A stretch of 38,346 nucleotides of DNA, from the NCBI GenBank assembly GCA_003233175.1, contig QIKY01000212.1:1-38346 (forward strand). Reading direction: 5' to 3'. The notes beneath the pieces were generated by a model. The model was not told the DNA's origin and did not search any database. It was given only the letters and a program-made list of their open reading frames with translations. Positions 6,072 through 14,700 of the stretch are shown here, piece by piece. Every line of letters begins with the position of its first letter. The stretch's first letter is position 1. Source of the DNA: Planctomycetaceae bacterium (GTDB lineage Bacteria; Planctomycetota; Planctomycetia; Pirellulales; Pirellulaceae). A program made the translations under genes and the position numbers.

Positions 6072-8639
6072 ATGCGTTTGTTCGCCGTTTCGACTTTTCG
6101 GCCCCTTGCCGGTTGCTTGGCAGTCTTGCTCGCCATTGCGGCGCTGGCGCCTGTTTTGCATGCCGAAGAGGGCCTGCTCCTGCTGCCCAAAGATATCGTA
6201 CTCACTGGCTCCAAGGCGGTGCAGCGTTTGATTGTGCAGCGCACGTCCGGCGACGAAATTGGCCAGGAAGTTCGCGAGAATCTGACGTTCGCTTCCAGCG
6301 ACGAAAACATTGTGCGCGTCGTGGCTGGCGTATTAACGCCCGTGAGCGACGGAACGGCCACCATCACGGCCACCGTTTCCGCTCCAAAAGGCGCCGTATC
6401 AAAAGATACCGCTCCAAAAGATGATACAGCCGCCGGCAAACAGCAAGCATCGGTGGCGGTGCGCGTGGTCGGCTCTCAAGAACAAGAGCCCTGGAGTTTC
6501 CGCAACCATGTGTTGCCCGTGATGGCCAAAGCCAATTGCAACGCCGGCGCGTGTCATGGCGCGTTGGCCGGCAAGGGCGGCTTCAAATTGTCGTTGCGAG
6601 GATATGACCCGCCCACCGATTTTCTCACCATCACACGGCAGGCGAGAGGCAGACGCATCGAACTTGCCGATCCCGGCCGTAGTTTGATTTTAGCCAAGCC
6701 GACCGGTGTCATTCCCCATAAAGGCGGCTTGCGGCTGGAAGCCGGTACGCTCAATTATCGGGTCTTGGCGGAATGGATCGCCCACGGCGCCCCCGCGCCT
6801 CAAGAGACCGACGCCCGCCTGGAGCATCTGGAAATTCTTCCCGCCATGGCCGTGCTCAAACCAGGACTAAAACAGCAGCTACTCGTACAAGCGTTTTATT
6901 CCGATGGCCGCGTGGAAGATGTCACGCATTGGGCTAAGTTCACTTCAACCGACGATACCGTCGCGACGGTGAATGAAAACGGCTTCGTGGAAGTGGTGGG
7001 CAACGGCGAAGGCGCGGTCAGCGCTTGGTTCTCCAGCAAGGTCGTGATCGCGAAGGTCACGTCGCCCTACGATTTTGACGTTCCGGCGAAAGTCTTTGCC
7101 GACGCGCCCCGCCGCAATTTTATCGACGACCTCGTACTCAAACAGTTGCAAAGGTTGAATCTGCGGCCATCGCCGCCGGCTGCCGACGCTGAGTTTATTC
7201 GTCGCATTTACCTAGACACCATCGGTGTGTTGCCCACGCGATTTGAAACGGTGGCGTTCCTGCAAGATAAAACGCCCGGCAAACGCGACCGCCTGATCGA
7301 ACACCTGCTCGAACGCGAGGAATTCGCCGACTACTGGACCTACAAATGGTCGGACCTGCTGCTGATCAACGGCACGAAACTTCGCCCGCCGGCGGTCAAG
7401 GCGTATTACCAGTGGATCCACAAGCATGTGGAGGCGAACACGCCCTGGGATGCGTTCGTGCGGGAGATTGTCACTGCCACCGGCGGCAGCCTGGAAAACG
7501 GCGCCACGAATTTCTACGCCCTGCATCAGTCGCCGGAAGATATGACGGAGAATGTCAGCCAGGCTTTCATGGGGCTCTCGATCGGTTGTGCGAAATGCCA
7601 TAACCATCCTCTGGAAAAATGGACCAACGATCAATACTACGCCATGGCCAGTCTGTTTGCCCGTGTTCGCGCCAAGGGCTGGGGAGGCGATGGCCGCAGC
7701 GGCGATGGCCGGCGCACGTTGTTTGTCTCGAATAAAGGTGAATTGACGCAGCCCCGTTCCGGCAAGCCGCAGCAACCCGCGCCGCTCGATGGCCAGCCGA
7801 TCGCGTTTGATAGCCAAACCGACCGCCGCGCGTATCTGGCTGATTGGCTGACGTCGCCGGAAAATCCTTATTTCGCACGCTCTATTGCCAATCGTATTTG
7901 GGCGAACTATTTTGGCGTGGGGTTGGTCGAAGCCGTGGATGACATGCGCGTGTCGAACCCGGCTAGTAATGAAGAACTGCTTTCGGCGGCGGCCGATTAT
8001 CTGGTTCAAAACGATTTTGATTTGAAGTCGCTGATGCGGGTCATGTTGCAGTCGCACGCCTACCAGCGAAGCAGTGAGGCGTTGCCCGAAAACAGGGCCG
8101 AAAGCCGTTTTTATTCGCGTTATTACCCACGCCGCATGATGGCCGAAGTTCTGTTGGACGCCGTCTCGCAGGTCAGCGCCTCGCCCACCGACTTCAAGGA
8201 GATTGTTTTTCCCGGCGCCGACCGGAAGCCGACCGATTTTTATCCCCAGGGCACGCGTGCTATTCAACTTTACGACTCCGCCGTCGACTCGTACTTCCTC
8301 AAAACCTTCGGCCGCAACCAACGCCGCATCACGTGTGAGTGCGAACGCTCCGACGATCCCAGCTTGGTGCAGGTGCTGCACCTCTCGAACGGCGTCACGA
8401 TCAACAAGAAATTGCAGGCCGAGGGAAACCGCATCGCCCAATGGATCGACCAAGGGTTGAACGATAAAACCATCATCGAGCAGGCGTATTTGGAATCGCT
8501 GTGCCGTTATCCGACCGACGACGAAAAGAAAAAGTTGCTCGAAGCCATTACCTCCGCGCCGCCGGAGGAGCGTCGTATCGCACTTGAAGATTTACTCTGG
8601 GCGATTTTCAGCAGTCGTGAGTTTTTGTTCCATCATTGA
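6072..8639 (+). CDS. DUF1549/DUF1553 protein with Ig-like and haem-binding motifs
   Basis: An 855-residue secreted protein with a signal peptide (RPLAGCLAVLLAIAALAPVLHA). A bacterial Ig-like domain follows at about residues 30-130 (SSDENIVRVVAGVLTPVSDG). Next is a cytochrome-like segment with CNAGACHG, which departs from strict CxxCH by one extra residue. A second Ig-like stretch (DDTVATVNENGFVEVVGNG) precedes DUF1549 (FIRRIYLDTIGVLPT) with a true CxxCH, CAKCHNHPLEKW. DUF1553 then runs from LADWLTSPENPYFARSIANR to the end. The long open frame begins at 5772 inside the preceding gene, but ATG 6072 gives the signal peptide. This two-gene set is typical of planctomycetes and is thought to act in the cell envelope. 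The gene order (DUF1501 first) is the same as in no other pair here: the second pair has DUF1553 first. Confidence 0.9.
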   Translation: MRLFAVSTFRPLAGCLAVLLAIAALAPVLHAEEGLLLLPKDIVLTGSKAVQRLIVQRTSGDEIGQEVRENLTFASSDENIVRVVAGVLTPVSDGTATITATVSAPKGAVSKDTAPKDDTAAGKQQASVAVRVVGSQEQEPWSFRNHVLPVMAKANCNAGACHGALAGKGGFKLSLRGYDPPTDFLTITRQARGRRIELADPGRSLILAKPTGVIPHKGGLRLEAGTLNYRVLAEWIAHGAPAPQETDARLEHLEILPAMAVLKPGLKQQLLVQAFYSDGRVEDVTHWAKFTSTDDTVATVNENGFVEVVGNGEGAVSAWFSSKVVIAKVTSPYDFDVPAKVFADAPRRNFIDDLVLKQLQRLNLRPSPPAADAEFIRRIYLDTIGVLPTRFETVAFLQDKTPGKRDRLIEHLLEREEFADYWTYKWSDLLLINGTKLRPPAVKAYYQWIHKHVEANTPWDAFVREIVTATGGSLENGATNFYALHQSPEDMTENVSQAFMGLSIGCAKCHNHPLEKWTNDQYYAMASLFARVRAKGWGGDGRSGDGRRTLFVSNKGELTQPRSGKPQQPAPLDGQPIAFDSQTDRRAYLADWLTSPENPYFARSIANRIWANYFGVGLVEAVDDMRVSNPASNEELLSAAADYLVQNDFDLKSLMRVMLQSHAYQRSSEALPENRAESRFYSRYYPRRMMAEVLLDAVSQVSASPTDFKEIVFPGADRKPTDFYPQGTRAIQLYDSAVDSYFLKTFGRNQRRITCECERSDDPSLVQVLHLSNGVTINKKLQAEGNRIAQWIDQGLNDKTIIEQAYLESLCRYPTDDEKKKLLEAITSAPPEERRIALEDLLWAIFSSREFLFHH

Positions 8640-8676
8640 GCTCGTCATTGAAAACGCAGTGTAAAGAATATTGCTC

Positions 8677-10083
8677 ATGGGTCGACTGCGCAGTTCCAGG
8701 CGTCTGTTACACTTTCTCGACGAGCAACGTCGGCCGCTCTATGTGTTGGACGAACAAGGCCAGATCATCTATTGCAACACCGCCTGCGCCGAGTGGTGCG
8801 GCCTCGAAGCCGAGAATCTGATCGGCGCACACTGCCGTTACCATGCCGGCGCCGCGGAGAACGCGGTCGATTCAGCGGCTGCGGGCCTTTGCCCTCCGCC
8901 GGAAGTGTTTTCCGGAAGCAGCCTTTCAGCAAGTGTTGTTTGCGGCGGTGAAAACAAGCGCCGCCGCAGGGCCCAGTTTTTTTGGTTGGCGGAGGGAATC
9001 TTGGCGGTTCTCGATTTTGACGACGCCACCTTGGAAAACACCCCCTTCGAAAACACCAACGCTGAATCATCGTCTTCTCTCGCGCAAGCGCCCGATTCGC
9101 GAGAACTGCATGAGGCGTTGAGAAATTTCACAACCAACTGGCGACGGAAATTTCATCGGCGCGGTCTGATTGGAGAATGCCTCGCCATGCAACGCGTGCG
9201 CTGGCAGGTGGAGGCGGCCGCGAAATCGCGGGCGAGGGTCGTGATTTTTGGTCCGCGTGGGAGCGGGCGGGAGCATGTCGCGCGTACGATTCACGCGCTC
9301 TCGGGCGCCGACGATTCCATCGGCCCCTTCGTGCCACTCGACTGCCGACTGATCGACGCGGAAATTTTGCAGTCCAGTATTTTGGCGCTATCGCGCCGCT
9401 GCCAAGAGTTGGATATTTCGCCGGCCGGCGTGTTGGCCCTTCTCGATATCGATGAACTGTCGGCCGAGGCGCAGTCGGAGCTAGCAGGCTTTTTGGAACT
9501 CGGTTCGTTCGACATGCAGATCATCGCCACGGCGCGAGAACCTTTCTCCTTTCGCCAAGACGACCGCCAAGACGACCGCCAAGACGACCGCCAAGGAGTG
9601 CGCCCCGACGTGCAGCATGCGTTGTCGGCGGTGGTGATCGGATTGCCGCCCCTTTCGCAACGACCAGACGATATCCCCCTGCTCGCCCAATATTTTCTCG
9701 AAGAAAACAATCGCGGCCAGAACCGGCAACTGTCGGGTTTTTCCGACGAAGCACTCGATTTCCTGACGGCTTATCCGTGGCCTGAGAATATCGACGAACT
9801 GGTGTCCGCCGTGGAGCACGCCTGCCACAACGCTGAAGACCGGCAGGTCGGGGCTGCCAATCTGCCGGATAAAATCCATGTGGCGCGCCACGCGATGGCG
9901 CATCCTCCGCGTAAGGTGGAAGCCATTGTGCTGGACGATTATCTTCAAAACGTGGAAACGGAGTTGGTGCGTCGCGCGCTGGCCGCGTCGAAGGGCAACA
10001 AAACAAAAGCCGCCAAACTGCTGGGCGTCTCGCGGGCGCGTCTGCATCGGCGCATCGAACACCTCGGACTCGGCGATCTCTGA
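8677..10083 (+). CDS. PAS-AAA-Fis regulator resembling a degenerate sigma-54 activator
   Basis: A 468-residue protein. Residues about 10-60 look like a PAS sensor (PLYVLDEQGQIIYCNTACAEWCG). The AAA+ domain starts near residue 185. Its Walker A is GPRGSGRE (192-199), with Arg198 where the catalytic Lys normally sits. Walker B is LALLDIDEL, with D259 and E260. The region between them shows no GAFTGA loop, which true sigma-54 activators use to touch the factor. After sensor I (IIATARE) lies a DDRQ tandem repeat, and the downstream PPLSQRPDDIPLLAQYF is family-typical. The C-terminus is a Fis-type helix-turn-helix (NKTKAAKLLGVSRARLHRRI). It starts 37 bases after the DUF1553 gene; ATG 8677 was preferred over TTG 8671, with no strong ribosome site. 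It may bind DNA without activating sigma-54. Confidence 0.8.
   Translation: MGRLRSSRRLLHFLDEQRRPLYVLDEQGQIIYCNTACAEWCGLEAENLIGAHCRYHAGAAENAVDSAAAGLCPPPEVFSGSSLSASVVCGGENKRRRRAQFFWLAEGILAVLDFDDATLENTPFENTNAESSSSLAQAPDSRELHEALRNFTTNWRRKFHRRGLIGECLAMQRVRWQVEAAAKSRARVVIFGPRGSGREHVARTIHALSGADDSIGPFVPLDCRLIDAEILQSSILALSRRCQELDISPAGVLALLDIDELSAEAQSELAGFLELGSFDMQIIATAREPFSFRQDDRQDDRQDDRQGVRPDVQHALSAVVIGLPPLSQRPDDIPLLAQYFLEENNRGQNRQLSGFSDEALDFLTAYPWPENIDELVSAVEHACHNAEDRQVGAANLPDKIHVARHAMAHPPRKVEAIVLDDYLQNVETELVRRALAASKGNKTKAAKLLGVSRARLHRRIEHLGLGDL
9553..9594 (+). repeat. 12-bp tandem repeat, 3.5 units, in frame
   Basis: The unit CGCCAAGACGAC occurs at 9553, 9565 and 9577, followed by a half unit CGCCAA. 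It encodes a repeated Arg-Gln-Asp-Asp within the regulator's AAA+ domain, just after sensor I. Copies are identical, which suggests recent slippage, and a change of unit number would keep the frame. Confidence 0.9.
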
Positions 10084-10141
10084 AACGGCAACGACCTCTG
10101 ACGCGTGAACCGCAACGCCGTTTTGTTTAGGCGCACACCGT

Positions 10142-10230
10142 TCAATTCAATTTGACGTTGTTGAAGTTGATGAGCAATCCAATCGTCACGCCGGCCAATT
10201 TCCGCGATGAGAAAGATCGTCGAATTCCAT
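10142..10230 (-). pseudogene. Internally deleted GxxExxY family gene
   Basis: On the minus strand an ATG at 10230 begins MEFDDLSHR, a typical GxxExxY start. A few codons on, in the next frame, the text reads KLAGVTIGLLINFNNVKLN and stops at 10142. The GLLINFN block is characteristic of the family's C-terminus. Roughly 90-100 middle residues are absent, so the gene is a fusion of its two ends with a frame change at the join. Just upstream on the minus strand (10231-10260) is a leader of the TTCACCACGAAGGACGCGAA type, the low-complexity sequence often seen ahead of such genes. The stretch 10084-10381 shows nothing else I recognise. Confidence 0.6.
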
Positions 10231-10381
10231 ACTTCGTGCTCTTCGCGTCCTTCGTGGTGAATCTGTCCGGCCAAACGAATCTCCGTGCCGCCGAACGACA
10301 AAGTTCGCCGGGTTTCGGCCAGTGACTTTCGAATTCAGTACCGACGTCGCCCGCCGCTTCGGTGCAACGCTTTGTTATGTC

Positions 10382-10594
10382 CTACGCTGTTGGTCTGGCG
10401 TGAAGTAACTCTCCGGACTTGATCGGTCGGATTTCCCCCGCCGCAACCGTGATGAGTGCAACCGTGTGACCGCCACCATCGACAAACTCGACCTCATATC
10501 CCTTGCCGTTCTGGTAGACATGAACGACGCAGCCTATGAGGCGCCCGTTCGTATGACAGGGAACTGGCGGCGGCGGTATAGTTGCAGACGGCAT
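10382..10594 (-). CDS. Small DUF4926-like protein
   Basis: A 70-residue protein. The segment GCVVHVYQNGKGYEVEFVDG followed by GGHTVALITVAAGEIRPI matches DUF4926, a short beta-rich family of unknown function, found near toxin or accessory genes in some genomes. The N-terminal 18 residues (MPSATIPPPPVPCHTNGR) do not resemble the usual family start, which has a Leu-Pro-x-His-Gly-Leu pattern, so the start may be wrong or the 5' end altered. No clear ribosome site precedes the ATG at 10594. It sits in a patch of small accessory genes between the regulator and uvrA. Confidence 0.6.
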   Translation of the reverse strand: MPSATIPPPPVPCHTNGRLIGCVVHVYQNGKGYEVEFVDGGGHTVALITVAAGEIRPIKSGELLHARPTA

Positions 10595-10669
10595 GGCGAA
10601 CCGCCTCTTGCAAGATCCGCCTGCTCAGAGATGGGCCGCCCGGTGTTTCGTGTTGGCGAGTATGCAATA

Positions 10670-11257
10670 TTAGTTGCCCGTTTCGGCATCTCTACGCGCA
10701 TCAATTAACCAATTGTCGCCAGGCGGTTTATATCCTTCGCGCCGCCAAGGTCGTGCGTCATCCTCGAATGTAAACGTTAACCCAATCTCCGTCGGTTGCA
10801 ACGCGGTATCGATCCCGGTGACTTGATTCTCGTTGGACTTCTTCACGATGAATTCGCCAACATTCACCTCCGCTCCTGAATGACGTTCGGTTGAAGGTCC
10901 GTCGAATCCGCGAAAATGATTCGAAATCGTCGAGCGAAATGCGTTATTGTGCGTCACCAAGGAATATCTCAGATTCCAATCCGAGAAACCTGACAGAACG
11001 AGTTTCACTCGATCGCCTCGTTTGACGCCAGGACACGCCCTTGATTCAACAATTCCATCTTTGTCGACGAACGACATGCACAAAGTTTTTCCTTTGGGCG
11101 CATCTGGGACATTAACGATCCACCACGTGATATGGTTCGCATGCGCTAGGTCGTCTGCAGTCAAATGACCGGTCGGTTTTGGAGCCACGCTTGTCGGGCT
11201 CTGGCCACACCCAAACGCGAAAGCAACCAAACTCAGAATTGCAAACAGCCTAGCCAT
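10670..11257 (-). CDS. Predicted lipoprotein of unknown function
   Basis: A 195-residue protein with a lipoprotein signal: MARLFAILSLVAFAFGCGQS, with Cys17 as the likely lipidated residue. The mature part begins with a Ser/Thr/Pro stretch and then mixed polar sequence containing two cysteines (TLCMSF, SRACPG). I recognise no domain. The open frame begins at a TTG (11296), but ATG 11257 places the signal at the N-terminus and has GAGG ten bases upstream. It lies 30-70 bases from the neighbouring small membrane protein on the same strand and may share its transcript. Confidence 0.65.
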   Translation of the reverse strand: MARLFAILSLVAFAFGCGQSPTSVAPKPTGHLTADDLAHANHITWWIVNVPDAPKGKTLCMSFVDKDGIVESRACPGVKRGDRVKLVLSGFSDWNLRYSLVTHNNAFRSTISNHFRGFDGPSTERHSGAEVNVGEFIVKKSNENQVTGIDTALQPTEIGLTFTFEDDARPWRREGYKPPGDNWLIDARRDAETGN

Positions 11258-11326
11258 GGTGGAGCGCCTCGCCAGTGAATGAGTTTCTGTTGACAATAGT
11301 CTTTTTTTGGCGGGGCGGGAACCATT

Positions 11327-11776
11327 CTAACAACGCTTGGTCATCGCGCGGTATTTGCTAAGTCGCGAAACGCCGATAAACGCGGGAACGGTGAGGATTG
11401 GGAATCCGAAGGCGCCCGCCAAGATTCCAAGCCAGCGAGCCCGCTTGTACAGTCTCTCGAAATCATCCGGAAGACGCATCGCCGTTCGGATCATTGTCCC
11501 GAAGAAAAGGAGCGTGGCTGCCATCATTGTTGCCCCCCCAATTATTGCTCCCACTAGCGGCAACTCGTCGATGAATAGTTCGTACAACGCGATCGAACTC
11601 GCGCACGACATATAAACTATCACCACCCAACCGATCCATTTGAAGTAGCGGCATGCGGACGCGAGGTACCAGTCTGCTTGCCTAGCGTCACTGAAGGTTG
11701 CTGGAGAGGCGTACGGATTCTGCATATTCCGAGATCTTTCCATGGGAGGCCCAGTGGATATGATTTCGTCGATCAT
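11327..11776 (-). CDS. Small membrane protein with planctomycete NPYASP motif
   Basis: A 149-residue protein (from ATG 11776). The segment MQNPYASPATFSD carries the NPYASP motif common at the N-termini of planctomycete membrane proteins. Hydrophobic stretches follow around WIGWVVIVYMSCASSIAL, LVGAIIGGATMMAATLLFFG and ARWLGILAGAFGFPILTV, so three to four membrane helices are likely. No function can be assigned. The start is uncertain: ATG 11776 has a strong GGAGAG six bases ahead, lying inside the end of uvrA, and begins 15 bases after the uvrA stop, which suggests coupled translation. ATG 11725 would begin right at the NPYASP segment but has a poor ribosome site. Confidence 0.65.
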   Translation of the reverse strand: MIDEIISTGPPMERSRNMQNPYASPATFSDARQADWYLASACRYFKWIGWVVIVYMSCASSIALYELFIDELPLVGAIIGGATMMAATLLFFGTMIRTAMRLPDDFERLYKRARWLGILAGAFGFPILTVPAFIGVSRLSKYRAMTKRC

Positions 11777-11791
11777 TTCGCTCTCCGCAAC

Positions 11792-14700
11792 TCAAGCGTC
11801 GAATTCACCGGCTTGTTCCTTGAGGAAATTGGCGAGGTCGCCCCGTTCGAGATCTTCCAAGGTGCGAAAACGAAGTTTGACCACATCGCGATCTTCATGC
11901 GTGGCGTCGAGCGAACGGTCGCGCGCCAAATGGGCGATGCGTCCTAGAGCGACGCGATTCTTCGGCGCACGCAGCACAAGCTCCACAACCGCCGGCCGCT
12001 TGGTGTGAATGCTGGCCCACGGCGCTTCGGCGCCGGGCGGCGAATGGTGGACGAGCACTTTATTGTCCCACTGGAACGAGCCGTGGGGCAAGGCGGTTTC
12101 CACTAAATCGCACAACCGCTCCAATACTTCCACTTCCCACAACACGCGCTTGCCCGGCGGAAAACCTTTCCGCAGCAGATGCCATTTCTTGCCCAAGGCC
12201 TTCCAGGGCATGAGGTCGTGGGGATTGATCGCGGCTCGATTCGCGATACCCATGAAACTCTCGATGGCGCGTTCCAGTACGTTCCAAAACTCCGGGCGAT
12301 CAAGCTCTTGGAGCGTATGGGCGCGAATTTCGATTTCCTGCCAAGGCCCTTGCTGCATTTTTTGGCGAACGCGAGGATCGTTCCCGTACAGCGGGATGGC
12401 GTCCATCTCGTTGAGCGTGCGGAGCGGAAGCAGTTGGGCAACCTCACCGCGTTGGAAGGCGTTTCGGGCCACGCGAAACTTCATTTTCAGCAGCCAGGCC
12501 TCTCCGGTAATGGCGTGAAAAAACCAACCCGACGCTTTCCGCTCGGCAGTAATTTCGACCACGCCGCGAGAGTTCCAATCGGTGGCGGCGAAGTCTCCTT
12601 TTTCGTGGATGAAGTCGACCACGCGCTCCAGCAGGCGGCCATCCCACTGGCAGGGTTCGCCCTGCCGGCCGACACGATCTTGCGTATGCCAACGCCGGCC
12701 GTCCAACTCCCAGGGCATTTTTGCGTTGCGCCCGACTTCGTTGATGTCGAGGTCGCCCGGTTTGCTGGCATTCTCCCGGCGCGCGTCGAACGTCTTGCGA
12801 GCTTTCCGAGGACTTTCCTCCAACACCGGCGCCAAGGCTTCTCCGGTGTGGGAGCGAGCGAGCTTCTTGCTGCGTTTCGCCTTGCGAGCATACTCGACCA
12901 CGATTTCGGGCGTTCCCTCGACGACAATCCGACCGCCGTCTTCGCCCGCTTCAGGCCCCAAGTCGATCACCCAATCAGCCGATTTGATCACGTCGAGGTT
13001 GTGTTCGATGACCACCACCGAGTTGCCCATGTCGACCAATCGATGTAGCACGTCGAGCAGCTTGGCGAGGTCGTCGAAGTGCAAGCCGGTGGTCGGTTCG
13101 TCGAGCAGGTAAAGCGTACGACCGGTGTCTGGGCGGGCGAGTTCAGCGGCCAGCTTCACGCGCTGCGCCTCGCCGCCGGAGAGCGTCGGCGCGGATTGGC
13201 CGAGTGTGAGGTAGTCGAGGCCGACGTCGCACAACGTTTGCAGGATTTTGCGAATTTTGGGGATGTTCTCAAACAGCTTCACCGCATCGCCACAGGTCAT
13301 GTTGAGCACGTCGGAAATCGAACGCGCTTCGTAACGCACGGCCAGTGTTTCCGGGTTATAACGTTGGCCCCGACACGTTTCACATTCCACCCAAACATCG
13401 GGCAGGAAGTGCATTTCAATTCTAATTTGCCCGTTGCCTTCGCAGGCGTCGCAACGGCCGCCGGCGGCGTTGAAGCTGAACCGCCGCGGTTGGTAGCCGC
13501 GAATTTTCGCTTCGGGCAGCTGTGCGAAAAGAATGCGGATCAGTTCGAAGGCGCCGGTGTACGTTGCCGGATTCGACGTGGGCGTGTTGCCCAGCGGGCG
13601 TTGATCGACGCGGATCACCTTGTTGATGTTTTCCAGGCCGATGATTTTATCGAAAGGGCCGGGCGTGGTCGACGCCCGGTGTAGCGTGCGGGCCAGTGAA
13701 TTATAAAGCACGCCTTCAATGAGGGAGCTTTTGCCGCTGCCGCTGGGTCCGGTGATGGCGGTCAAGGCGCCGAGTGGAATTTGCAAATGCACATTGCGCA
13801 AATTGTGGTGACGAGCGCCGACAACTTCCAGCCAACCGCCGGGCGCGTGGGGCTGCGGAAGCGGAGCGTTTGCGTCACTCTTGTTTTTCGCGGCTTGCGA
13901 CTTTAACTTCGATTTCGACGCCGCCTTCGTTTTTATTTTCTCTTTGGGCGGCCTGACGCGGCGTTCGTCAAAGACCGGAATTGCCTTCTTGCCGCTCAAG
14001 TAAGGGCCGGTGACGGAGCCTCGCTTTTTGGCGAGTTGGGCGGGTGTTCCATGCGCCACAATACGGCCGCCGTTCTTGCCGGCGGCGGGGCCGAAATCGC
14101 AAATGAAATCGGCGCTTTCCAGCACTTCCCGGTCGTGTTCCACCACCAGCAGCGTGTTGCCCAAGTCGCGAAGTTTCAACAGGGCGTTGAGCAAACGTTT
14201 GTTATCTCGCGGATGCAGGCCGATGGTCGGTTCGTCGAGCACGTACAACACGCCGCACAGTCCGCTGCCGAGTTGGCTGGCGAGGCGAATGCGTTGTGCT
14301 TCGCCATTGGAAAGCGACGCCGCGGTGCGCGAAAGCGAAAGATAATACAGCCCCACATCGTTGAGAAAGCGGATGCGGTCGCGAATTTCGCGTATCACTT
14401 CTCCCGCCACCCGTTTCTCGCGTTTGTCGAGTTTCCAGCCGTCAATTTCCTCTTGCAGTTGGGCCAGCGGCAGTCGGCAGATGTCGTCTACCGTTTTGCC
14501 GTGAAAACGAACGGCGGAGGAATCGTCGCGCAAACGCGTCCCGCCGCACGACGCACACTCCACTTCATCGACCAGATGCTCCAAGCGCGCACGGAAGGTG
14601 AACGAGAGCCGAGCCGCTTCCTCCAACGCTGGGTAAAGCCCCTTGAATTGGAAGCGGAACAGCGGAGGATCGGTCTTTTTGGAATTCGGCTTGCGTACTT

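Noticed and set aside
7212..8453. A 413-codon minus-strand open frame
   Set aside because: It is fully antisense to the DUF1549/DUF1553 gene, whose motifs (CAKCH, SPENP) are clear. No motif is seen in the antisense product.
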